The notes under the pieces were generated by a model. That model searched no databases, had not been told where the DNA came from, and saw nothing but the letters and a program-made list of their open reading frames with translations. A DNA stretch of 56,358 nucleotides, from positions 1-56,358 of the forward strand of contig SCSX01000075.1 in NCBI GenBank assembly GCA_004297825.1. The letters run 5' to 3'. The DNA comes from Spirochaetota bacterium. Its GTDB lineage: Bacteria; Spirochaetota; UBA4802; UBA5368. Of the stretch, positions 31,364 through 39,836 are shown piece after piece; position 1 is the stretch's first letter, and every line of letters starts with the position of its first letter. The position numbers were made by a program, and so were the translations under genes.

Positions 31364-32449
31364 TCACACCAGGGCGCGCCGGCAGTTCACAATAAAATCC
31401 TGCACATTGGTCGAGATACCCGCCGCCTGGAAGCTTCCCCGGTTCGCGAGCTTGTCCACAGCGAATTCCGATATATCGACGATATAAAAATACACGGGCC
31501 GAACCACGCTGTTCACAACCATATAGGAGGGAAGCATGTTCCCGAATGCGATCGCGTGAAGCTGGGTCGCGAGCGCGATCACCGTTGTGGACCGCCGTGC
31601 GAACACGCGCATGCCGTCCTGGCTCCGGCCGGTATCGGTAATGACCTCCGGGAGCGGACCGTCGTCGCGAATGGATCCCGCGAGCACGAAGGGAATGTTT
31701 TTTTCCATGCACGCGGCGAGAATGCCGCCGGAAAGTCCCATTTCACGGACCGCGCGTTCGATGGATCCGGATAACCGCACGCGGTTGAGGAGGTCCAGGT
31801 GATGGTAATGCCCCAGCGGACGATTCTTCTTGGTGTAAATGTCCTGCCCGAGCGCCGTCCCGAACATGGAGGATTCGAGGTCGTGCGTTCCCAGGGCGTT
31901 ACCGGCCATGACCGCATGGCAATAGCCGTTACGGATGAGGGACGCCATCGCTTCGCGCGAATCGCGGTCGAACGTGACCGCCGGCCCCAGCACCCAGGTG
32001 ACGAATCCGTGCTCCCGCTCGTAGCGCAGGAGTTCGTAGAGAAAATCATAATCGCGGCTGAACGGGGTTTCGCGCGTGGCGCGGGTGCGAAACTGGAACT
32101 TGTCGGTTTCGCCATTTTCCTCGGCGAAACCCGAGGGGTGAACATAGATGCCGTCTTCCCCGTTTTCACCGCGTCCGGCGAGCACCTCCTCATTTTTGCG
32201 AAGGGTGCGGAACTCGCGAACGTGCAACCGACTGCCGTCCCGCACGACCACGCAATCCATGCGGCTTTCATCGAGGAGCGTCCATTCCCCGCGGGCACGC
32301 TGGATATATTCCGGGAAATTGCTCGTCGCATGGAAATTCTCCGGGGCCACGCCGTCGGCGGGCGCGGGGAGGAAGACGGCGACGGGACGGTCCTTGAAAC
32401 GCGAATTCGAAAAATCGGGCCCGTCGTAGACGGGAAGCGTAAAAGGCAT
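31364..32449 (-). CDS. LOR/SDH-type (TIGR00300-like) oxidoreductase or ornithine cyclodeaminase-related protein
   Basis: A 361-residue cytoplasmic protein. Motifs such as GYCHAVMAGNALGTHDLESS, GQDIYTKKN, GHYHHLDLLNRVR and SIRDDGPLPEV match my memory of the TIGR00300/LOR-SDH conserved family. Archaeal members of that family include an unusual NAD-dependent ornithine cyclodeaminase, and the same domain forms the C-terminal half of the cyanobacterial arginine-ornithine enzyme AgrE/ArgZ. Amino acid catabolism is thus a possible role. There is no arginine or proline gene nearby to support it. The N-terminal 100 residues look like the small LOR subdomain. Confidence 0.5.
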   Translation of the reverse strand: MPFTLPVYDGPDFSNSRFKDRPVAVFLPAPADGVAPENFHATSNFPEYIQRARGEWTLLDESRMDCVVVRDGSRLHVREFRTLRKNEEVLAGRGENGEDGIYVHPSGFAEENGETDKFQFRTRATRETPFSRDYDFLYELLRYEREHGFVTWVLGPAVTFDRDSREAMASLIRNGYCHAVMAGNALGTHDLESSMFGTALGQDIYTKKNRPLGHYHHLDLLNRVRLSGSIERAVREMGLSGGILAACMEKNIPFVLAGSIRDDGPLPEVITDTGRSQDGMRVFARRSTTVIALATQLHAIAFGNMLPSYMVVNSVVRPVYFYIVDISEFAVDKLANRGSFQAAGISTNVQDFIVNCRRALV

Positions 32450-32495
32450 GGCGAAAACCTCCAGGGGGCTGCGCGACGGCGCTCACTGAAAAACG

Positions 32496-32522
32496 ACGCG
32501 CCCCGATTTTACCAGGGCGCGT
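32496..32522 (-). terminator. Rho-independent terminator after the acyl-CoA synthetase gene
   Basis: A perfect 8-bp GC-rich stem (32496-32503 with 32515-32522). On the minus strand it is followed by CGTTTTT. It lies about 100 bases past the stop of the synthetase gene (32620) and just upstream of the LOR/SDH-like gene, so that gene is probably transcribed separately. Confidence 0.65.
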
Positions 32523-32619
32523 GTGCTTTAGTCAATATGTTTCCATTTCCGGAATGCTGTTTTAAGGCAGTGCATTACGGAAAAGGGGATGAGGAGATAA
32601 CCCCCATTCTAAAACGTCT

Positions 32620-34524
32620 TTATCCTTTCTTCGTTCCATATCCAATGGTCTTGAGCCCTTCCGCGATCTCGCCCAGCACTGCCGGATCGTCGATCGTCGA
32701 GGGCGCCGTGTACGACTCGCCGTCCGCGATCTTGCGCATGGTGGCGCGCAGTATCTTGCCGGAGCGCGTCTTCGGGAGGCGCTTCACGACGATGGACTCC
32801 TTGAAGCAGGCGACCGCGCCGATCTGGTCGCGCACCATCTTGACGAGCTCGACCTGGATCGCCTTCTCCTCGCGGTCGACCCCCGCCTTGAGCACCACGA
32901 AACCGACAGGGAGCTGCCCCTTGAAGGAATCCGCGGCGCCCACCACGGCGCATTCGGCGACGTCGGGGTGCGTGGCGATGATCTCCTCCATGGCGCCGGT
33001 CGAGAGCCGGTGACCCGCGACGTTGATCACGTCGTCGACGCGTCCCATGATGTAGATGTATCCGTCCTTGTCGTAGTAACCGCCGTCCCCGGTAAAATAG
33101 TAGCCGGGGAACATTTCCAGGTACGATTCGCGGTACTTGTCGTCATTCTTCCAGAGGGTGGGAAGCGTCCCCGGAGGCAGCGGCAGCTTGATCGCGACCA
33201 CGCCCTCGGTTCCGCGCGGGAGGGACTTTCCCTCTCCGTCCAGGATTTCCACCTGGTAGCCGGGCGCGGGTTTGGTGGGCGAGCCCGCCTTCACCGGGAA
33301 GGCCTCGAGTCCCATGCAGTTCGCGGCGATCGCCCAGCCGGTTTCGGTCTGCCACCAGTGGTCGATTACGGGACGCTGCAGCTTTTCGCTCGCCCAGAAA
33401 TAGGTATCGGGATCCAGGCGTTCGCCGGCCAAGAAGAGGTATCGGAAATTCGAGAGGTCGTATTTTTTAATGAGCTCCCCGTTGGGATCTTCCTTCTTGA
33501 TCGCGCGAAACGCCGTAGGCGCGGTGAAGAGCACCTTGACGCCGTGCTCCGATATTACACGCCAGAAGGCGCCGGGGTCCGGCGTGCCCACGGGCTTGCC
33601 CTCGTACATGATCGTGGTGCAGCCGTACAGGAGCGGTGCGTAGACGATGTAGGAATGTCCCACGACCCAGCCCACGTCCGATGCCGCCCAGAATACCTCT
33701 CCCGGTTCGACGCCGTAGATGTTCTTCATGCTCCAGGTGAGCGCGACCGCGTGCCCGCCGTTATCGCGCACCACACCCTTGGGGATACCCGTGGTACCGG
33801 ACGTGTAAAGGATATAGAGCGGGTCCGTCGCCTTCACGGGAACGCAGTCCGCGGGGGAGGCGCTTTTCACCGCCTCGCTCCAGTCGCGATCGCGGGGGCC
33901 GATAAGCGGGGCCGTGCACTGCGGGCGCTGGTAAATGATACAATGCTTCGGCTTGTGCGAGGCGAGCTCGATCGCCCTGTCCAGGAGCGGCTTGTACTCG
34001 ATCGTCTTCTTTCCCTCTATCCCGCACGATGCCGTGACCATGACCACCGGCTTCGCGTCGTCGATGCGGATCGCGAGCTCGTTGGGCGCAAACCCCCCGA
34101 ACACCACCGAGTGCACCGCGCCAATGCGCGCGCAGGCCAGCATCGCGACCGCCGCCTCGGGGATCATGGGCATGTAGACGATGACGGTGTCCCCCTTCTT
34201 CACGCCCAGGGAGACGAGCGCCCCCGCGAAGCCCGACACCTGGTCCAGGAGCTCCCGGTAGGAAATTTTTTTCACGGTTCCCGTCACCGGGCTGTCGTAG
34301 ATGATCGCGGCCTGGTCGGCGCGCCCGCCCTGGACATGCCGGTCCACGGCGTTGAAGCAGGTGTTGAGCTCGCCGCCTGCAAACCAGCGATAGAATGGGG
34401 TATGGGAGGAATCGAGCACCGTGTCGTGCGGTTTCGTCCACGTGACGGCCTTCGCCGCCTCTCCCCAGAATTTTTCGGGGTTGGAAATTGATTCGTTGTA
34501 CGCCTGTTGATAGCCTGCCGTCAT
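32620..34524 (-). CDS. Propionyl-CoA/acetyl-CoA synthetase (PrpE/ACSS3-like)
   Basis: A 634-residue AMP-forming acyl-CoA synthetase. Core motifs are YTSGTTGIPKGV (ATP/AMP loop), WWQTETGW, YFTGDGGYYDKDGYIYIMGR and the C-terminal PKTRSGKILR, whose Lys is the catalytic and acetylation site. The N-terminal LDSSHTPFYRWFAGGELNTC and SGTVxKxSYxEL-like regions favour the PrpE/ACSS3 branch over classical Acs. It makes acyl-CoA from ATP, a short acid and CoA in the cytoplasm. It has its own promoter (34733-34761), a dyad at the start site and a leader of about 200 bases. The substrate preference (propionate against acetate) is inferred. Confidence 0.88.
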   Translation of the reverse strand: MTAGYQQAYNESISNPEKFWGEAAKAVTWTKPHDTVLDSSHTPFYRWFAGGELNTCFNAVDRHVQGGRADQAAIIYDSPVTGTVKKISYRELLDQVSGFAGALVSLGVKKGDTVIVYMPMIPEAAVAMLACARIGAVHSVVFGGFAPNELAIRIDDAKPVVMVTASCGIEGKKTIEYKPLLDRAIELASHKPKHCIIYQRPQCTAPLIGPRDRDWSEAVKSASPADCVPVKATDPLYILYTSGTTGIPKGVVRDNGGHAVALTWSMKNIYGVEPGEVFWAASDVGWVVGHSYIVYAPLLYGCTTIMYEGKPVGTPDPGAFWRVISEHGVKVLFTAPTAFRAIKKEDPNGELIKKYDLSNFRYLFLAGERLDPDTYFWASEKLQRPVIDHWWQTETGWAIAANCMGLEAFPVKAGSPTKPAPGYQVEILDGEGKSLPRGTEGVVAIKLPLPPGTLPTLWKNDDKYRESYLEMFPGYYFTGDGGYYDKDGYIYIMGRVDDVINVAGHRLSTGAMEEIIATHPDVAECAVVGAADSFKGQLPVGFVVLKAGVDREEKAIQVELVKMVRDQIGAVACFKESIVVKRLPKTRSGKILRATMRKIADGESYTAPSTIDDPAVLGEIAEGLKTIGYGTKKG

Positions 34525-34706
34525 GAAGCCCTCCCGATGATATCAAGTTTCCGGTCGTACCGGGCGCGCCGGAATAACGGCGCGCAAATAGGTAACTACA
34601 ATGTGCACGGCGATGGTCCTTTCCCGGAAGGGAAAAGTATGACGGGCCGGGCCCACTACCGGGCCGCCCTGGCCGGATGACCTCCGAGTGTGCACGGCCG
34701 TCAAGA

Positions 34707-34725
34707 TTGTAATGATGTATTACAA
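34707..34725. promoter_or_regulatory. Dyad operator at the acyl-CoA synthetase start site
   Basis: TTGTAATGATGTATTACAA: a perfect 7-bp inverted repeat around 5 bases, immediately downstream of the predicted transcription start on the minus strand. The position suits a repressor. The regulator is not identifiable in the window. Confidence 0.5.
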
Positions 34726-34732
34726 CTGAGTC

Positions 34733-34761
34733 CAGATAAAATGACGAACCCGTTTTGTCAA
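34733..34761 (-). promoter_or_regulatory. Sigma-70 promoter of the acyl-CoA synthetase gene
   Basis: On the minus strand a consensus TTGACA (34761-34756), a 17-base spacer and TATCTG (34738-34733). The start would be near 34726. The leader to the ATG (34524) is about 200 bases and contains two copies of TGTGCACGGC (around 34602 and 34690) and a TTTCCC/GGGAAA hairpin near 34620-34636. Confidence 0.5.
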
Positions 34762-34889
34762 TAAAAAACTGGCTGTCGTCCAAAGTCCGTGCGCACCCTT
34801 CCCTATTATTGGTTTGACAGCGCGTGTGCGAATCGGCCATGCTATGTGAAAAGAACTATCCATTCACAGTCACCATACGGGGAATTGCC

Positions 34890-36629
34890 ATGAAGCGTGT
34901 ATGCCTGATGCTGCTGGTATCGCTCGCCGCCACGGGCGCGTACGCGATCAAGGTGGACGTCGAGGAGCTCAAGTCCGGGAAGAAGATCGATTTCCAGAAC
35001 TACGTGCCGCCTGCGGTGAGACCTGACAGCTTCATGGAGATCAAGGCCATAGGCTACGGCCTTGCCGCCGGAGCGGCGCGCTACGGCGCAAACGTGCAGG
35101 TCCCCTACTACCTGAAGTATTCCATCATCCGCGCCGTCTCGGCGGATGAGCCCGAGAAACTCGCCGCGGATATCTTTTCGGTGGACCCCGATGCGAGGGT
35201 CACGCATATCGACAACCTGAGGCTCATCATCGCCGCATACCTGGAAGGCATGTACGCCTATTCCGCGAAGGACGCGTGGACGCTCGCGGTCTTCTCGACC
35301 TACTACAATGCCGTGTACCGCGGCAAGCTCGATTATTTCGGCGGGAAATACAAGGCCGTGGTCACCAAACGCCTCACGGCGGCGAATGCCGGTCTTTCCA
35401 CGAAATATTACGAGTGGCCGGGGCAGACCATGCTCCTCATCCCGCTCACCGAGAACGCCGCGCGCGGCAATATAGGCACCATAGATGCCGATGTAATATC
35501 CGATGAAAAAGTGAAGGAGCTCGTCCGCAAGGATGACAAAAACATCGACGAGCGAAAAGACCTGGTCGACATCAAGAAAAAGGTCATAGAGGACGAAAAG
35601 GAAAAGCTTAAGGAAGAGAAGAAAAAACAGGACGAATCCGAAAAGAAGCTGAAGGAGGAGCGCGACCGTCTCGAGAAGGAGAAGAAGGCGGAGGAAACTG
35701 AGCGCAAAAAGATCGAGGAGGAGAAGAAAAAGATTCCCGCGATTAAAGACGAGCAGGAGCGCGAGAAGAAGAAAAAGGAAGTTGAAGAAAAGGAAAAAGA
35801 GCTAAAGAAGGAGACGGAGGAGACCAAAAAGGAAGAAAAAACCCTCAAAGACAAGGAAGACAAGACAAAGAAAGAGGATGAGCGCATAGCCGAGAAAGAA
35901 AAAAAGATCGCCGAAAAGGAAAAGAAGCTCGAGGAAGAAAAGAAGGAGATCACCGAGGACGAAAAGAAAAAAGAGCCGGAAAAAAAGACCGACACGACCG
36001 TAAAAAAGACCGGGGAAAAGGATAAAGAGAAGGAGCTCGCAAAAAAGGAAAAGGACCTGGACAAGCGTGAGGACAGCCTCCGCGACAAGGAAACCGACAA
36101 GAGCATCTACGCGCTCAAGCTCTATTATCTGAAAATTAAGGAATACCTTGAAGAGGGCCATTACAACAACGAGATGATCATGATCAACGCCTCGACGCGG
36201 AAGGTGGAGTTCACGTCGCCCGTCAAGAATATCTGCGGCAGCCGCTACGACATCTTCTCCGAGGGGATCGCCGTGATCGCCCATGCGGGCAGCCACAAGG
36301 GGGAGCACCGCCTGGTGCTACTCGACCGCGAAACGCTCGCCGCGAAATCGACCGGCACCGACGACGTGTTCTGGAGAAGCTTCGTCGAGGTCCGCGAGGG
36401 CAGCGTCTACGTGGTCATGATCGACAAGGGCGAGTACTACCTGGGAAGGTACGACGGCGCGCTTAAGCGTGTCGCGAGATCGACGGAGCGGGTGAGCAAA
36501 GAAACCTTTATCAGCTTTTTCCAGGACTACATCTACATAAACCGTCACGACAAGAAGATTCTCGTGCTCGACAAGAATGATTTAAAAACAGTGGATACGA
36601 TCGACCCGGCGGTGCTGCCGGTGAAGTGA
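34890..36629 (+). CDS. P83/100-family spirochaetal protein
   Basis: A 579-residue protein with a signal peptide (residues 1-19, ending AYA). An N-terminal helical domain (to about residue 200) follows, then a Lys/Glu-rich coiled coil of about 190 residues (225-415) and a C-terminal globular region with YALKLYYLKIKEYLEEGHYNN and beta-propeller-like strands. This layout is that of the P83/100 antigen family known from Borrelia and Treponema. The function is unknown; it is periplasmic or envelope-associated. ATG 34890 is chosen because it starts the signal peptide and has GGGGA upstream. A TTGACA at 34814-34819 may be part of its promoter, but the -10 box is weak. It converges on the homocysteine methyltransferase gene. 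Confidence 0.82.
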   Translation: MKRVCLMLLVSLAATGAYAIKVDVEELKSGKKIDFQNYVPPAVRPDSFMEIKAIGYGLAAGAARYGANVQVPYYLKYSIIRAVSADEPEKLAADIFSVDPDARVTHIDNLRLIIAAYLEGMYAYSAKDAWTLAVFSTYYNAVYRGKLDYFGGKYKAVVTKRLTAANAGLSTKYYEWPGQTMLLIPLTENAARGNIGTIDADVISDEKVKELVRKDDKNIDERKDLVDIKKKVIEDEKEKLKEEKKKQDESEKKLKEERDRLEKEKKAEETERKKIEEEKKKIPAIKDEQEREKKKKEVEEKEKELKKETEETKKEEKTLKDKEDKTKKEDERIAEKEKKIAEKEKKLEEEKKEITEDEKKKEPEKKTDTTVKKTGEKDKEKELAKKEKDLDKREDSLRDKETDKSIYALKLYYLKIKEYLEEGHYNNEMIMINASTRKVEFTSPVKNICGSRYDIFSEGIAVIAHAGSHKGEHRLVLLDRETLAAKSTGTDDVFWRSFVEVREGSVYVVMIDKGEYYLGRYDGALKRVARSTERVSKETFISFFQDYIYINRHDKKILVLDKNDLKTVDTIDPAVLPVK

Positions 36630-36638
36630 GTTTCCGCT

Positions 36639-37511
36639 TCACACGCTCACCGTCCTCCTGATCGCCTCCACGAACTCCCTGCTGGTCCCGCAGCATCCGC
36701 CCAGAAAACCCGCGCCCGCCCGAATAAGCTCCGGAACGAATTTTGCGAATTCAGAAGGGGTGGTCCGATACACGACCTGGCCGTCCACGAGCTCGGGGAG
36801 CCCGGCGTTGGGCTTCATCCAGAGCGGTACGCCCGTGGCCGCGCGCATGCGCGTGCAGATGGGAATGAAGCCCTCGATCCCCTGCCCGCAGTTCGCGCCG
36901 ATCACGTCGGCGCCGGCGGCGGTGAGCGCGGTCACGGCCTGCTCGGGGGTGTTGCCCATCATGGTGCGGTCCTTCTGTTTGCCGGAATCGAACACCATGC
37001 TCGCAACGACCGGGAGCCCGGTCGCCTTCGCGGCCTCCACCGCGATGCGCGCCTCTTCCACATCCATCATGGTCTCGACCACGATGCCGTCGGCGCCCGC
37101 GGCGGCGAGCGCGCGGGACTGGTCGGTGAAGACTTCACGCAGCGCGTCCGGGGTGATGTCGCCGCTCACGAGCATCTTGCCGCAGGGGCCCATCGACGCG
37201 AAGACGTACGCCCGGTCCCCCGCCGCGTGTTTCGAAATTTCCACCCCCGCGCGGTTGATCGCGGCGGCCTTATCGGCGATTCCGAACTTTCCGAGCACCA
37301 CGGCGTTCGCGCCGAAGGTGTTGGTGAGGATGACGCGGCTTCCCGCCTCGACGTAGAGGCGCGCGACCTCGCCCACCTTTTCCGGGTTCGACAGGTTCCA
37401 CGAGTCCGGGCACTCGCCGCGCGCAAGACCCCGCTGTTGAAGCTGCGTGCCCCACGAGCCGTCGGTGACGACTATCCCTTCCGCGACAAGTTTCTGGATG
37501 AGCGTGTTCAT
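36639..37511 (-). CDS. Homocysteine S-methyltransferase (MetH N-terminal/BHMT family)
   Basis: A 290-residue (beta/alpha)8 protein beginning MNTLIQKLVAEGIVVTDGSWG, with GAGGGAC upstream of the ATG at 37511. Zinc ligands are Cys in IGANCGQG and the Cys pair in GGCCGT; other family marks are DGxxGTxLQ, ILTNTFGAN and MGPCG. It moves a methyl group onto homocysteine to give methionine. It has only the homocysteine domain, no folate or cobalamin domain, so the methyl donor must be another protein or molecule. It is the last gene of the unit with the MttB-type methyltransferase and corrinoid protein, so the methylated corrinoid protein at 38946 is the likely donor. Confidence 0.87.
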   Translation of the reverse strand: MNTLIQKLVAEGIVVTDGSWGTQLQQRGLARGECPDSWNLSNPEKVGEVARLYVEAGSRVILTNTFGANAVVLGKFGIADKAAAINRAGVEISKHAAGDRAYVFASMGPCGKMLVSGDITPDALREVFTDQSRALAAAGADGIVVETMMDVEEARIAVEAAKATGLPVVASMVFDSGKQKDRTMMGNTPEQAVTALTAAGADVIGANCGQGIEGFIPICTRMRAATGVPLWMKPNAGLPELVDGQVVYRTTPSEFAKFVPELIRAGAGFLGGCCGTSREFVEAIRRTVSV

Positions 37512-37577
37512 GGTCCCTCCCGTGTATCGGCCCCCCGCGCCCTGCGCGTTATGCGCCATGCGATCGGGGTTCCGCGA

Positions 37578-38927
37578 TTACAGATTCATTATTTTCCTCG
37601 TCTCTTCTTTGCTGTCACCCAGCCTGTAGGGAATGAACGCAACCAGCCCCACCAGGCACGAGAGCGCGCACACGAGCCAGATGACGCGCACGCCCTCCGG
37701 GTTCTCGGCGCTGTAACCGAACGCGCCGAAGACCCCCGCGAGAATGAGCGCGCACAGCGCCCAGCCGGTCTTGCGCACGATGCCGTAAATCCCGTAGTGC
37801 ACCGCTTCGCGCCGCTTTCCGTGCTTCAGCTCGTCGTAGTCCGAGAGGTCCGCGATCACGCCCAGCGAGGCGGTGAACATTCCCCCGATGGGGATCGCGG
37901 CGATCGGGAATACGATCATCGCCTCCACGAGCGGCGGCAGAATATCGGTCACGCCGATGAAGTAGCTCAGCGTGAATCCCGCGATCATCGTAAGAATGAT
38001 GAAGCGGAAGACGCGCTTCTTTGAGTAGCGCTTGAGCAACCAGTACCATACCGGCGCCGACACGGCCATCAGGATGATGACCTCGGCCATAATGATCGAG
38101 GCGTCGGCCTTGGGCCGTTTTAAAATGAGCGTCGTGAAATAGGGTACGTTCATGAGCATGAGCTGGTAGGTAAGCTGCACGAACATGATCATCGCCGCGA
38201 AGGAAAGAAACTGCCTGTCGGCGAACACCTGCCTGCACACGTTGAAGAAGCCCGGCCATTCGTCCTCATGCGGCGCGGCATGGCGCTCGTGTATGCCCAG
38301 GAGCGTCAGTTCGCCCGCGATGAACGCGGGGACCGCGAGGATGAGGCCCATCATGAAAGGGCCCACGGAGGAAAAGAGGGGGCCCGATAGTCCACCGCCG
38401 ATGAGCGCGCCGAGCACCCCGATCGCAACGCCTATCGAGGCGATCTTCACACGTTCGTCGTTCTTGTCGCTCATCTCGGGCAGAACGGCGAACCAGGGTA
38501 TGAGCACGCCCGTGTACGCCCAGTAATACACAAAGAGCGCCGCGCCGAGAACCCAGACGTTCACCATGCTTTCCCCCTGCACGGGCGGGAGCCACAGGAA
38601 GATGAACGAGAGGAACAGGAAGGGGGTCGAAATGAAGATGTAGGGCTTGCGCCTGCCCCAGCGCGATTTCGTGTTGTCGCTCCAGTAGCCGATAAGCGGA
38701 TCGTTGATCGCGTCCAGGAGCCTCCCGCCCGCGAGCAATATCCCGAGCCACGCGAGCGGGATGTAGCGCGTCAGGCCGCTTTCGTCCGGCGGGGTGTAGA
38801 AAAAGGGTATCCAGGCGTACAGCACCGTATCGTAGATATTGAATGCGAATCCCGCCATATTGTAGAGGATGATTTCCCCCAGGGTAAGCGGCTTCGCCGA
38901 ACCGGCCGCCACTGAGATTCCCTTCAT
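37578..38927 (-). CDS. GPH-family (MelB-like) MFS cation symporter
   Basis: A 449-residue protein with 12 predicted membrane helices. The glycoside-pentoside-hexuronide family signature is visible: DAINDPLIGYWSDNTKSRWGRRKPYI after helix 2, with Asp residues that in MelB bind Na+, and LSDYDELKHGKRREAVHYG in the second half. Such carriers import sugars with H+ or Na+. Its place between the corrinoid protein (19 bases) and the homocysteine methyltransferase suggests it imports the methylated substrate of this operon, which would be an unusual cargo for the family. A GGAGG ribosome site precedes ATG 38927. Confidence 0.82.
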   Translation of the reverse strand: MKGISVAAGSAKPLTLGEIILYNMAGFAFNIYDTVLYAWIPFFYTPPDESGLTRYIPLAWLGILLAGGRLLDAINDPLIGYWSDNTKSRWGRRKPYIFISTPFLFLSFIFLWLPPVQGESMVNVWVLGAALFVYYWAYTGVLIPWFAVLPEMSDKNDERVKIASIGVAIGVLGALIGGGLSGPLFSSVGPFMMGLILAVPAFIAGELTLLGIHERHAAPHEDEWPGFFNVCRQVFADRQFLSFAAMIMFVQLTYQLMLMNVPYFTTLILKRPKADASIIMAEVIILMAVSAPVWYWLLKRYSKKRVFRFIILTMIAGFTLSYFIGVTDILPPLVEAMIVFPIAAIPIGGMFTASLGVIADLSDYDELKHGKRREAVHYGIYGIVRKTGWALCALILAGVFGAFGYSAENPEGVRVIWLVCALSCLVGLVAFIPYRLGDSKEETRKIMNL

Positions 38928-38945
38928 GTGCGTCCTCCCGTAGTT

Positions 38946-39587
38946 TTATCCCGCAAGCAGCTTCCCGACAAGTTCCACACCGGACTGTGCGTCCTCCCCG
39001 TACCCGTCGGCGCCGATCTCCTCGGCAAACTTCTTGCTCACGGGGGCGCCTCCCACGATGATCTTGTACTTTCCGCGCGAGCCGTCCTTCACGAAGAGGT
39101 CGACCACTTCTTTCATGGCCGGCATGCTCGTGGTCAACAGTGCCGACATGCCGATGATGTCGGGCTTCACCTCCTTCGCCTTTTCGAGGAATACCTCGGA
39201 CTTGATGTCCACGCCTATGTCCACCACGGTATACCCGTTGCCCTGCAGGAGGGCAAGCAGAATGTTCTTCCCAATTTCGTGAATGTCGCCGTGAACCGTA
39301 CCGAGCATCACCGTTCCCCGCGACTTGTACGCGCCCTTCTTGAGCTCGGCGTCCAGGAGCGCGTAGGCGTTGTTGTACGCCTTCACACACATGAGCACGT
39401 CGGGAAGGAAGTAGTCACCGTCGCGGAAGAGCACGCCCACCCGTTCGAGCGCAGAGAGGAGCCCCTTGTTCAGTATGTCGAGCGCGGTAACACCCGCCTG
39501 CATCGCCTCACGCGTGAGGGCCTGGGTCTCGTCCGCCTTCATCTCGACGATCGCGTCTTCCAGTTTTGCCAGTATTTCATTTGCCAT
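38946..39587 (-). CDS. Corrinoid methyl-carrier protein (MtbC/MttC-like)
   Basis: A 213-residue protein with an N-terminal helical cap domain (residues 1-85) and a C-terminal cobalamin-binding domain. The lower-ligand motif is GDIHEIGKN (DxHxxG), followed by MSALLTTSM and IIVGGAPV. These proteins carry the methyl group on cobalt between two methyltransferases. The partner that methylates it is the MttB-family protein at 39837 and the acceptor enzyme is probably the homocysteine methyltransferase at 36639. A perfect AGGAGG lies before ATG 39587. No reductive-activation protein (RamA type) is encoded in the window. Confidence 0.9.
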   Translation of the reverse strand: MANEILAKLEDAIVEMKADETQALTREAMQAGVTALDILNKGLLSALERVGVLFRDGDYFLPDVLMCVKAYNNAYALLDAELKKGAYKSRGTVMLGTVHGDIHEIGKNILLALLQGNGYTVVDIGVDIKSEVFLEKAKEVKPDIIGMSALLTTSMPAMKEVVDLFVKDGSRGKYKIIVGGAPVSKKFAEEIGADGYGEDAQSGVELVGKLLAG

Positions 39588-39608
39588 GTCGTTCCTCCTG
39601 AGCTGATG

Positions 39609-39707
39609 CCCCTCCCTCGATGGGAGGGGATAGGGGAGGGTGAAAAGTGATCATAAGCCGATGAGCGCTTTCCACCCCCACCCGGCCTCCCCCATCGAGG
39701 GGGAGGA
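39609..39707. repeat. MITE-like imperfect hairpin element
   Basis: Two arms (about 39609-39642 and 39671-39707) are inverted imperfect copies. Each arm also folds alone into a perfect 8-bp hairpin (39609-39616/39622-39629 and 39686-39693/39699-39706) with TCGA in the loop. It lies between the mttB-type and corrinoid protein genes and encodes nothing. G/C-rich elements like this are often dispersed in environmental genomes. Confidence 0.6.
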
Positions 39708-39712
39708 GAAAG

Positions 39713-39752
39713 GCCGTGGGAGGCGCGGATTCGAATCCGCGCCTCCCACGGC
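39713..39752. repeat. Perfect 40-bp palindrome
   Basis: Both 20-base halves (39713-39732 and 39733-39752) are exact inverted copies with no spacer, centred on TTCGAA. It adjoins the MITE-like element. The centre resembles a tRNA T-arm, but no other tRNA part is present. As RNA it would form a very stable hairpin between two cistrons of the methyltransferase operon. Confidence 0.8.
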
Positions 39753-39836
39753 AACCCTTTCCTCCATCTCTTCCATCGCCGTTAATCTTTTATCTCCTCA
39801 TCTCCCTTTCCGTAAAGCGTTTGTCCGCACCGGCAC

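Noticed and set aside
39713-39752. tRNA-like T-arm (GGATTCGAATCC) suggesting a tRNA gene
   Set aside because: The sequence is the centre of a perfect 40-bp palindrome. The T-stem register does not give five pairs with a seven-base loop, and no D-arm, anticodon arm or acceptor stem is present.
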